The notes below the pieces were generated by a model. That model was not told the DNA's origin, searched no databases, and saw only the letters and a list, made by a program, of their open reading frames with translations. The translations under genes and the position numbers were made by a program. Below are positions 7,556 through 15,105 of a stretch of DNA of 38,206 bases, piece by piece. This stretch comes from Gemmatimonadota bacterium (GTDB lineage: Bacteria; Gemmatimonadota; Gemmatimonadetes; Gemmatimonadales; Gemmatimonadaceae): contig JACQBG010000017.1 in assembly GCA_016194585.1 (NCBI GenBank), forward strand, positions 1-38,206, given 5' to 3'. Positions within the stretch are counted from its first letter, which is position 1; each line of letters opens with the position of its first letter.

Positions 7556-7848
7556 TGCTCGACAACCTCGAACCGCGCGACGCTGGCCACATCGAACCGG
7601 CGGCCCAGCGCCCTCAATCGGAGCACGCCCCGTTGACCGACCGCGAAGTCCCGCTGGCCGAGCACCGGACGTCGGACGCGATCCACGCCTGGCTCGACGG
7701 CGAACCGGTCAGCGAGGAACAGCTGCGCGCGACCGGCAAGGATTACCAGTTCTGGCAGAAGGTGCAGACCGAGACGCAGCAGCGTCGCCGCATGCAGACG
7801 CCGACGTACGTCACGGCACAGATCATCGACGCGATCAAGAAGGGCTGA
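7555..7848 (+). CDS. Small partner of the ECF sigma factor, possible anti-sigma factor
   Basis: 97 residues, translationally coupled to the sigma gene by a TGATG overlap. The central segment AIHAWLDGEPVSEEQL resembles the start of many anti-sigma and zf-HC2-type proteins. The His-x3-Cys-x2-Cys zinc motif and any membrane helix are absent. The C-terminal third is basic and polar (QQRRRMQTPTYVTAQIIDAI). By position it is the best candidate regulator of the sigma factor; the sequence alone does not prove it. It would act in the cytoplasm. Confidence 0.7.
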   Translation: MLDNLEPRDAGHIEPAAQRPQSEHAPLTDREVPLAEHRTSDAIHAWLDGEPVSEEQLRATGKDYQFWQKVQTETQQRRRMQTPTYVTAQIIDAIKKG

Positions 7849-7868
7849 GCGCACGCCCTCCGGAACGA

Positions 7869-7902
7869 CGAAGGGCCGGTCCCCGCGGGGACCGGCCCTT
7901 CG
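7869..7902. terminator. Bidirectional terminator hairpin between convergent genes
   Basis: A perfect 16-base-pair stem, CGAAGGGCCGGTCCCC with its complement, closes a two-base centre. It lies between the stop of the sigma partner gene (7848) and the stop of the pmbA-like gene (7918) and can serve both strands. There is no long T tract. Confidence 0.8.
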
Positions 7903-7917
7903 TGTCTCCGCCCGGGG

Positions 7918-9339
7918 CTACACCGCCTCGGAGAGCGAACTCATCGTGAACTCGCGCACCTTGATTGGCGGCATGTACGTCGCGCCGCCGGCGCCGAGCG
8001 CCTCGCTCGCGTTCACACGCAGCGCCGGGCCGAGCGCCTCGAGGTTGTTGAGGAAGAAGATCGGCGATTCGTTGAAGCGGAAGTTCTTCACCGATCGCGT
8101 CACCTTCCCGTTCTCGATGAGGAAGGTGCCGTCGCGCGTGAGTCCCGTGTAAAGGATGGTGCGCTGGTCGACGGGGCGGATGTACCAGAAGCGGGTGACG
8201 AGCAGGCCGCGCTCCGTGCTCTTGATCATGTCGGGCACCGACGTCGTGCCGCCGAGCATCCGCAGCGTGCGGTTGCCGCCGCCGAATCCGCCGCCGAAGC
8301 CGCCGCCGCTCCCCGAGCGCGTCGGCTTGACGCCCTGCTTCTGCGCCCAGAACCGGTCGTAGTTCAGCGTCTTCACGACGCCGTTCTCGATCCATACGAC
8401 CTTCTCGATGGGCGCGCCGTCCTGGTCGTAGCCGCCACCGGTGCTCGCCGAGTCGGCGGGGTCGCTCACGAGCGTCACCCGTTCGTCGACCACCTTCATG
8501 CCGATCTTGTTGCCGCCGCCGGGCTTGGAGAAGAACGAGCGCCCCTCGTCGGCGGCGCGCGCCTGCATCGCGCCGGCGATCTGTTGCACGAGGTTGCCCA
8601 CCGCGGTCGGCTCGAGGATCGTGACGTAGCGCCCCGGCTCGACGGCCACCGGGTTGCGCGACGCGAGCGCCTTCTCCGCCGCGGTCGCGCCGACGCGCTC
8701 GGCGTCGATGTCCGCGAACACGTCGCCGTCGGAGCAGGCCCAGCCCGACCCGGTGCCGTCGGTGGTGCGCACGGTGGCCGTCATCGTCACGACGGAGCTC
8801 GAGTCGTAGGCGAACAGCCCCTTGGAATTGGCGAGCGCCGAGGCGCCGGCGCGGCATTCGATGAAGCCGGTGGCGACGAGTCCCGCGGCGCGCGCGCGCT
8901 CGGTGACCTTCTTCGCGGCCAGGGCCCGCTCGGTGGGCGACGGCAGCGCGATCACCCGGCTGCGCATCGGCGGGTACTGGTAGTCCGACGCCCCGAGCTC
9001 CGGCATGCGCTCGGGATTCGGCGGCACGAGCTTCGCGATCTCGTGCGCCTGCTTCGCGGCGGCGGCGAGCGAGGCGTCGTCGAGGCGGTTCGTGACGGCG
9101 CTCGCGGCGCGGTTGCCGACGAATGCCGTGATGGTGACGGTGACGTCGCGGTTCTCCCCGGAGGTCGTCACCTGGTTGACGGCGAACCGGGTGTCGGCGC
9201 GCGCCGTCGAGTTGATGGTGACGCGCGTCTCCTCGGCGGGGGACAGCTTGAGGGCGCGGCCGGCGAGGTCCTGCGCCTCGGCGCGGGAGAGGATGTCGGC
9301 GGGCGCGAACAGCGACCGCGGTGCGGTGTGGTCGCTCAC
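7918..9339 (-). CDS. pmbA: PmbA/TldE-like metalloprotease subunit
   Basis: 473 residues. TldD and TldE (PmbA) form a heterodimeric protease that degrades small peptides and matures some modified peptides. This protein has the PmbA/TldD fold regions (for example AGLVATGFIECRAGASALAN, then the C-terminal TRDGTFLIENGKVTRSVKNF) but no HExxxH zinc site, as expected for the TldE half. A Gly-rich loop (GGGFGGGFGGGN) lies near residue 350. The GTG start at 9339 overlaps the tldD stop (GTGA), so the two are coupled and probably made in equal amounts. Unlike its partner it has no obvious export signal. Confidence 0.88.
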   Translation of the reverse strand: MSDHTAPRSLFAPADILSRAEAQDLAGRALKLSPAEETRVTINSTARADTRFAVNQVTTSGENRDVTVTITAFVGNRAASAVTNRLDDASLAAAAKQAHEIAKLVPPNPERMPELGASDYQYPPMRSRVIALPSPTERALAAKKVTERARAAGLVATGFIECRAGASALANSKGLFAYDSSSVVTMTATVRTTDGTGSGWACSDGDVFADIDAERVGATAAEKALASRNPVAVEPGRYVTILEPTAVGNLVQQIAGAMQARAADEGRSFFSKPGGGNKIGMKVVDERVTLVSDPADSASTGGGYDQDGAPIEKVVWIENGVVKTLNYDRFWAQKQGVKPTRSGSGGGFGGGFGGGNRTLRMLGGTTSVPDMIKSTERGLLVTRFWYIRPVDQRTILYTGLTRDGTFLIENGKVTRSVKNFRFNESPIFFLNNLEALGPALRVNASEALGAGGATYMPPIKVREFTMSSLSEAV

Positions 9340-10955
9340 GCCTTCCTCCCGGTGTTGATGATGTTGACCTGCGTGAAGTGGGCGGGCACGCAACCGTGGC
9401 TCACCGAGTTGGCCTGCCCCGGTTGCCCCTTCGCGTCGCCGAAGGCGCCGCCCAGGTGATAGCTGCGCGGACCGCCGATGCGGTCCATCGCCTTCCAGAA
9501 CACCGGCGTCTGGAACTGGTAGGCGACGTCCTTCAGCATGCCGACGATCTTGCCCCCCTTCACCTCGTAGAACACCTGGCCGGCGAACTGGCCGTTGTAG
9601 CGCTGCTGGTCGATCGAGAAGGAGCCGTCGCCGACGATGGCGACGCCCTTGTCCATGCCGGCGATCATGTCGTCCCACGTCGTGTCCTGCTTCCCCGGCT
9701 TGAGGGAGACGTTCGGCATGCGCTGGAACTGCACGTCGCTCCAGCTTTGCGCGTAGGAGCAGCCGTACGAGCGCACGGGTTTGCCGATCTTCTTGTAGTA
9801 CCAGTCGAGCATCGAGGCCTGCTCGCGCGTCGTCTGGTAGTCGACGAACACGCCGTCCTTGATGATGTCGAACGTCACGGGGCGCACGGCTTCGTCGTCC
9901 CACATGACGCGGCCGAGCGAACCATCCTGCTCGCGGTCGCCGACGATGTTCATGACGTCGGAGCCGTACTTGAGCTGGCCGAGCACCTTCTCCGGCGGCG
10001 CGACGAAACTGGTGCCGGCGTAGTTCGCTTCGTAGCCGAGGGCGCGGTCGAGCTCGGTGGGGTGGGCGATCGTTTCGTGGATGGTGAGCCAGAGGTTCGA
10101 CGGATGGAGCAGGAGGTCGTACCGCCCCGGCTCGACCGGCTTGGCGGAGAGCTTGGCGACGGCGTCGGCGGCCCAGCGCGCGGCATTCTCCCCGAGGTTC
10201 GCCTCGAGCACGTGCTCGTAGCCGCGCCCCATCGGCGCGACGTCGTTCGACTGGCGGGTCTGGAAGTCGGTGCGGTCGTCGGAGACGGCGGTGATGCTCA
10301 TCGACGGCTGCGTGCGATAGACGGTCTGCACGATGTAGGAGCCGTCGCTCGTCATCAGCGTCTTCTCTTCCTTGAGGAAGAACATCGACGAGGTGACGTT
10401 GCGCACCCCTCTCACTTTCGCCGCGGCGGCGTTGGCGTCGAGGAGGAGCGCGACCTTCTCGGGGATGGAGACGCTCCACGGGTCGGTCTGGATGGGCGTC
10501 TTCCACTCGCCGACCTGGTTCGCCGGCGTGGGCGCGAGGCGGACGGGCTTGAGCTGGCTGGCGCGGTTCGCCTTGGCCTGATCGATCGCGCTGCGGGTGA
10601 CCTGGGCGATCGCGTCCTTGGTGAGGTCGTTCGTGGCGGCGAACCCCCACGCACCGTCGACGAGCGTGCGCACGCCGAGGCCGAACGTGTCGGTGTCGCT
10701 CGCGCCCTGCACGATCCGGTCGCGGGTGTTGACGTTCTGCTGGCGCCGGGCGGAGACGCGCACGTCGGCGTAGCTCGCGCCGGAGGCCTTGGCGACGTCG
10801 AGCGCGACTTGCATGAGCGCCTTGACGGCGGGGTCGCCGGGCGTCGGCAGCGGGGCGCCGAGCGCGTCGCCGGCCGCGAGGATCCGCGCGCCGATGGCGG
10901 TGGTCGCCGCGGCCGCCGCGGAGGTCTTCAGGAAATCGCGGCGTGAGTGGGTCAC
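9336..10955 (-). CDS. tldD: TldD-like zinc metalloprotease with Tat signal
   Basis: 539 residues from a GTG start. The catalytic zinc motif HExxxH is present as HETIAHPTELDRALGYEAN, with a C-terminal Cys in SVSHGCVPAHF, as in TldD. The N-terminus reads SRRDFLKTSAAAAATTAIGA, a typical twin-arginine (Tat) signal, so the folded enzyme is probably exported; the classical E. coli TldD is cytoplasmic. The TldD core begins near residue 40. A GAGG sequence upstream of the GTG fits a ribosome site. It is coupled to the pmbA-like gene. The substrate peptide is unknown; no precursor-peptide gene is seen beside it. Confidence 0.9.
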   Translation of the reverse strand: MTHSRRDFLKTSAAAAATTAIGARILAAGDALGAPLPTPGDPAVKALMQVALDVAKASGASYADVRVSARRQQNVNTRDRIVQGASDTDTFGLGVRTLVDGAWGFAATNDLTKDAIAQVTRSAIDQAKANRASQLKPVRLAPTPANQVGEWKTPIQTDPWSVSIPEKVALLLDANAAAAKVRGVRNVTSSMFFLKEEKTLMTSDGSYIVQTVYRTQPSMSITAVSDDRTDFQTRQSNDVAPMGRGYEHVLEANLGENAARWAADAVAKLSAKPVEPGRYDLLLHPSNLWLTIHETIAHPTELDRALGYEANYAGTSFVAPPEKVLGQLKYGSDVMNIVGDREQDGSLGRVMWDDEAVRPVTFDIIKDGVFVDYQTTREQASMLDWYYKKIGKPVRSYGCSYAQSWSDVQFQRMPNVSLKPGKQDTTWDDMIAGMDKGVAIVGDGSFSIDQQRYNGQFAGQVFYEVKGGKIVGMLKDVAYQFQTPVFWKAMDRIGGPRSYHLGGAFGDAKGQPGQANSVSHGCVPAHFTQVNIINTGRKA

Positions 10956-10983
10956 TCGCGGTCCTCGGTGAGAAGGGAAGTGT

Positions 10984-11031
10984 CGGTCGGTACAACATAC
11001 GGGCGCTCACCGTCCGCTGTTGAACCGACCG
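10984..11031. repeat. Inverted repeat in front of tldD
   Basis: CGGTCGGTACAAC (10984-10996) and GTTGAACCGACCG (11019-11031) are complementary over 13 bases with one mismatch and a 22-base spacer. It fills the gap between the stop of the beta-barrel gene and the tldD start on the minus strand. It may be a terminator for the cytochrome operon or an operator for tldD. A -10-like TATGTT (minus strand) lies in the spacer. Confidence 0.55.
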
Positions 11032-11044
11032 CACGCCCCTCCCG

Positions 11045-12757
11045 TCAGAACCGATAGCTCAGCGACGCGTAGGTCTGGATGCTCCGGTCGAGCACGCTCG
11101 ACTCGCGGTACGACGAGAACATCAGGTACACGGAGCGGCCGATGCCGATGTCGGCGTCGAGGCTCGTCCACGTGATGCGCGGCGGCGCGGTCGTGTCGGT
11201 GGTGAGCGTGGATTCCCGGATCCCCGCCGTGTACTGCAGGTGCAGCGTGCCGAACGGGGTCGCCTCGAGCGACGCCGACTGCAGGTGGCCGGCGCTGAAG
11301 GGACCGGTGTAGGTCGTCGTCCGCAGGTGCATCCCCACCTGCGCGCGCGTCAGCCGGGTGAGCGAGGCCGACGACGTCACCGACTGGGTGGCGCCGGTGT
11401 TCCCGCCGCTGCTTTGGCGGAGCTCGCTGCTCAACCGGAGGCGGTCGAACAGCGTCAGCGAACCACCGCCCCACACCCCCTCGCGGAAGCTGTCGTCGAA
11501 CGTGATCTCGGGGTTCTGGTAGTCGCGGTACAGCCGCACGTTGCGGCGGTTGTCGGCGCCGCCGTAGAGCGAGAACGCGTCGGTGACGCTCAGCTGCGCC
11601 GTCACGAACGTCGCCGTGGGGGTCGTGGCCGATCCCTCCTGCACGCCCTTCCACCCGCGGTTGATGTCGAGTTCCTGCGTGGCGTACACCGAGAGGCGCG
11701 AGCTCGTGTAGGTCAGCCGCGCGAACGCGAATTCGCGGTCGATCTGTCCGCTCTCGTAGGCGCCGACGCCGCCGAGCGTGAGCGACCACAGTTGCGTGCT
11801 GCCGGGGCGATGGTGCACCTGCACGTACGCGCCGTACTCGCGCGTGAGGTCCGAGAGGCCGAGTGACGCGGCGTCGGGCTCCTGTCCGGCGAACGCGCCG
11901 GTGCTCCAGCGCGCGCCGTCGACGTCGAGCGCGACGCCATCGAACATCCCGACGGACGAGAGCGCCTGCGCGAATTGGCGGCCGATCGAGACGCGCGCCG
12001 CCGAGCCCGCGGGGGCGTATTGCACCATCGCCTGATACACGCGCGTGGTCTGTTCGTCGGGGCGGATCGTGTTCGCCGCGCCGGAGGCGAACGACGAGCG
12101 CTGCGCGCGCACGTCGAGGGTGAGGCTGAGCGGCGAGCCCAGCAGCTCGTGGCCGTCGAGCCGGGCGTCGATCCCCGGCTGCGCGAGCGCGCTGCCGGCC
12201 GTGGGGTTGAGGAGCAGGTAACGGAATCCGATGCGGCCGCGCAGTTGGCCGTCGCTCGCGCGGCGCAGGGCGGACGAGCCGGGGGTGGCGCTGAGCGCCG
12301 CGGCCGTCGCGGCGGCCTTCACGGGGACGAAGCGCACGGAGTCGCCGATCGTCACGGCGAGGTCGGGTGTCTGCCGCGTGCACGCTGCCCGCGACGACGA
12401 GATGAACGATACGATCAGTTCGCCGACGGCCTCGCCGGCACGCACGACGGTGAGCCGGGCACCTTCGCGCAGCCCGTCCTTCGAGCCCGCCTCGAGATAC
12501 ACCATCGTGCCGCTGAGATAGGTGACGCGCGTCCACGCGTAGGCCGCGTCGGCACCGAGGCCCGGCGCACCCGATGTCCCGGCGACCGCAGTCTGGGCAC
12601 CGCTGGCCGGCGCACCGATGGTCGGGGTGCCCACGGTCGGCACACCGGTCGATCGCGTCGCCGGCGCCTGCGCGTCGAGCGCGTCCGATACGCCCAAGGT
12701 GATGAGGACACCCGATGCGGCCGCCGCGACGCGGCGGCGCGTGCGGAACGAGGTCAT
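11045..12757 (-). CDS. Outer-membrane beta-barrel protein of the cytochrome operon
   Basis: 570 residues with a signal peptide (RRRVAAAASGVLITLGVSDA, cleavage near LDAQA), a Pro/Thr/Gly linker, and a small beta domain (about 75-150: TMVYLEAGSKDGLREGARLT). From about residue 180 there is a long run of alternating polar/apolar beta strands ending in aromatic YASLSYRF. The terminal Phe is the outer-membrane barrel assembly signal. Known porin-cytochrome conduits (MtrB, PioB) place a barrel around a multihaem protein; this barrel has no recognisable N-terminal CxxC. Its ATG overlaps the stop of the 31-haem cytochrome gene. It is most likely the outer-membrane sheath or anchor; that role is inference. 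Confidence 0.75.
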   Translation of the reverse strand: MTSFRTRRRVAAAASGVLITLGVSDALDAQAPATRSTGVPTVGTPTIGAPASGAQTAVAGTSGAPGLGADAAYAWTRVTYLSGTMVYLEAGSKDGLREGARLTVVRAGEAVGELIVSFISSSRAACTRQTPDLAVTIGDSVRFVPVKAAATAAALSATPGSSALRRASDGQLRGRIGFRYLLLNPTAGSALAQPGIDARLDGHELLGSPLSLTLDVRAQRSSFASGAANTIRPDEQTTRVYQAMVQYAPAGSAARVSIGRQFAQALSSVGMFDGVALDVDGARWSTGAFAGQEPDAASLGLSDLTREYGAYVQVHHRPGSTQLWSLTLGGVGAYESGQIDREFAFARLTYTSSRLSVYATQELDINRGWKGVQEGSATTPTATFVTAQLSVTDAFSLYGGADNRRNVRLYRDYQNPEITFDDSFREGVWGGGSLTLFDRLRLSSELRQSSGGNTGATQSVTSSASLTRLTRAQVGMHLRTTTYTGPFSAGHLQSASLEATPFGTLHLQYTAGIRESTLTTDTTAPPRITWTSLDADIGIGRSVYLMFSSYRESSVLDRSIQTYASLSYRF

Positions 12758-15105
12758 GGCGTGGTCCCCCGCGGATGGCAGGAGTAGCAGGTGGGGCTGT
12801 CGTACTTGTAGCCCGAACGTCCCTTATGGGCGTTGTCCATGTCGGGCTTGAGGTGGCAGTTCGTGCAGAGGAAGAGTGAATAGTTCGTCGGCACGGTGTG
12901 GCAGTCGCTGCACTGGCTCCACCGCCCCTTGTGCTTGCCGGAGTAGATCGGGAAGAACGACGCGTCGTGGTTGAACGTCGCGCCGAGCCAGGTGGTCGTG
13001 GTGTGGCACGACGCGCAGGTGGTCGGGAAGGCGACCGTCTTGTGATTGGGGTTCGTCGTGGCGTCGTAGTTCGCCTGATGGCAACCGACGCAGACCATCG
13101 TCTTGCCGCTGTAGACGCCGTCGCCGTGACAGCCGGCGCAGGGCGTGGTGACGTGCGCCCCGGTGAGCGGGAAGCGCGTCGTCGCGTGATTGAACGTCGC
13201 CGGCGACCACGCCGTGGTGCTGTGGCACGACGCGCACGACGCGGTCGGGAAGGACGTCGTGTTGTGCGGCGGGTTCTTCGTCGCCGCGTAGTTCGACTGG
13301 TGGCACGAGTAGCAGGCCGTCGACTTGCCCTTGTAGACGCCGTCGGCGTGACAGTCATTGCACATCGCGGCGCGATGCGCCCCGGTGAGCGGGAAGGCCG
13401 TCGTCGAGTGGTCGAACGATCCTCCCGCCCAGGCGACGGTGCCGTGGCACGACGCGCACGCCGTGGAGAATCCGAGCGCGGAGTGCGGCGGCCGCAGCGA
13501 GGCGTTGTAGTCCTTCAGGTGGCACGAGACGCACACCGTGCTCTTCCCCTTGTAGACGCCGTCACCGTGGCACCCGGAGCAGGCGACCGTCTTGTGCGCC
13601 CCCGTGAGCGGGAATTGCGTGACGCTGTGGTCGAACGATCCCCCCAGCCACGCCGACGTCGTATGGCAGGCGGCGCAGGCCGTCGAGAGACCGAGCTGCG
13701 AATGCGGCGGGCGCAGCGAGGCGTTGTAGTCCTTCTGGTGGCAGGAGACGCACGCCGTGCTGCGCCCCTTGTAGACGCCATCGGTATGGCAGCTCAGGCA
13801 GACGAGCGTCTTGTGCATCCCCGTGAGCGGGAAGAGCGTCGCGTCGTGGTTGAAGACCGCCCCCTTCCAGCTCGTGGTGCCGTGGCAGGCCTCGCACGCC
13901 ACGGGGAATCCCTGCGCGGCGTGGGGCGGGTTCACCGACTTGTCGTAGTCGGCCTGATGACAGCTCGCGCACGCGCTTGGCCGGCCGCGGTACACGCCGG
14001 CCGAATGACAGTCGTTGCACGTGGCCGTCTTGTGCGCCCCGGTGAGCGGGAACCGCGTCACGCTGTGGTCGTAGGGGGCGCCCTGCCAGGCGACCGTCGT
14101 GTGGCACGCCGCGCACGCGCTCGTGAAGCCGAGCTGCGAGTGCGGCGGGCGCAGCGACGCGGCGAAGTCCTTCTGGTGGCACGATTGGCACGCCGTCGGC
14201 TTGCCCTTGAAGACGTTGTCGCCGTGGCAGCTCGTGCACAGCGTCGTCAGGTGCGCGCCGGTGAGCGGGAACTGCGTGGCGCTGTGATCGAACGTCGCGC
14301 CCTTCCACGCCTGCACGGTGTGGCACGCCGCGCAGTCGGTGGGGAAGCCGCTCGCGGCGTGCGGCGGATTCTTCGACGCGGCGTAGTCGGCCGCGTGGCA
14401 GGCGTTGCACAGCATCGGCTTCCCCTTGAACACGCCGTCGCCATGGCACCCCGCGCAGCTCACGGCGCGATGCGCGCCGGCGAGCGGGAAGCGCGTCACG
14501 GAGTGGTCGTACTTCGCCGTGAGCCAGCTCGAGACGTCGTGGCACGACGCGCAATCCTGCGAGAAGCCGGCGCCCTGATGGTCGGGCGCCTTCGTCGCCC
14601 GGAACGTCGTCAAGTGGCACCCGATGCACGTGGTCGGGCGACCGCGGTACTGCGCCTGTCCCGCCGCGGTCGGCGTGTGGCACGATTCGCACGGCACGGC
14701 GACGTGTGCGCCGCGCAGCGGGAAGAGGGTGAGTTCATGCGCACGCGCCATGCGCGACGGGTCGACGAAGCTGCGCGCCGTGTGGCAGCGGTCGCACGTG
14801 GTGCCGAACTCCCCCTTGTGCACGTCGCTGTGGCACGACGCGCAGTTGGTGGCCGCTTTCGAGAATACGAGCGACGTGTGGCAGCTGCCGCACGCCGTGC
14901 GCGCATGCGCGCCCTCGAGCGGGAACGTCCGCTCGGCGTGGCGGAACGACGGCGAGATCGCGGCCGGCTTCCACCCGTCGGCGCGATGGCAAGTGCTGCA
15001 CGCGCCGACGTTGGGGCCGTGCGGGTTGTCGGCGCGCTGGGCCTGCGCCGGGATGGCCGCGAGCGCGAGCAGCAGCGCGGCGATGCCGAGTCGGTGGGGA
15101 CTCAT
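12754..15105 (-). CDS. Exported 31-haem c-type cytochrome
   Basis: 783 residues. A signal peptide (LGIAALLLALAAIPAQA) is followed by 31 CxxCH haem-attachment motifs, counted by reading. Between about residues 205 and 717 the protein is seven tandem 73-residue units. Each has three CxxCH motifs plus three further conserved His (in FDHS, TGAH and PPH), which fits bis-His ligation of every haem. With one haem every 24 residues it should be an extended wire-like protein. It has no lipobox. It is coupled by ATGA overlaps to the 23-haem gene upstream and the barrel gene downstream. A periplasm-spanning or surface conductor is the likely role. Confidence 0.93.
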   Translation of the reverse strand: MSPHRLGIAALLLALAAIPAQAQRADNPHGPNVGACSTCHRADGWKPAAISPSFRHAERTFPLEGAHARTACGSCHTSLVFSKAATNCASCHSDVHKGEFGTTCDRCHTARSFVDPSRMARAHELTLFPLRGAHVAVPCESCHTPTAAGQAQYRGRPTTCIGCHLTTFRATKAPDHQGAGFSQDCASCHDVSSWLTAKYDHSVTRFPLAGAHRAVSCAGCHGDGVFKGKPMLCNACHAADYAASKNPPHAASGFPTDCAACHTVQAWKGATFDHSATQFPLTGAHLTTLCTSCHGDNVFKGKPTACQSCHQKDFAASLRPPHSQLGFTSACAACHTTVAWQGAPYDHSVTRFPLTGAHKTATCNDCHSAGVYRGRPSACASCHQADYDKSVNPPHAAQGFPVACEACHGTTSWKGAVFNHDATLFPLTGMHKTLVCLSCHTDGVYKGRSTACVSCHQKDYNASLRPPHSQLGLSTACAACHTTSAWLGGSFDHSVTQFPLTGAHKTVACSGCHGDGVYKGKSTVCVSCHLKDYNASLRPPHSALGFSTACASCHGTVAWAGGSFDHSTTAFPLTGAHRAAMCNDCHADGVYKGKSTACYSCHQSNYAATKNPPHNTTSFPTASCASCHSTTAWSPATFNHATTRFPLTGAHVTTPCAGCHGDGVYSGKTMVCVGCHQANYDATTNPNHKTVAFPTTCASCHTTTTWLGATFNHDASFFPIYSGKHKGRWSQCSDCHTVPTNYSLFLCTNCHLKPDMDNAHKGRSGYKYDSPTCYSCHPRGTTP
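12956..14488 (-). repeat. Seven tandem 219-bp repeats coding haem-binding units
   Basis: A 219-base period is visible in the DNA: the segment encoding FPLTGAH recurs at about 12955, 13174, 13393, 13612, 13831, 14050, 14269 and 14488. Each unit codes 73 residues with three CxxCH motifs. Neighbouring units near 13490-13560 and 13710-13780 are almost identical at the DNA level, pointing to recent duplication or gene conversion. Confidence 0.85.

Noticed and set aside
7918-11034. A continuous minus-strand reading frame of more than 1000 codons covering pmbA and most of tldD
   Set aside because: It is the pmbA frame running open upstream through tldD in another frame, as happens in GC-rich DNA. 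The tldD product has the HExxxH site and a Tat signal, and pmbA has a coupled GTG start at 9339.
12956-14488. Regular 219-bp repeats considered as a CRISPR-like or satellite array
   Set aside because: The period is far too long for CRISPR, there are no unique spacers, and the whole stretch codes haem-binding units in one frame.
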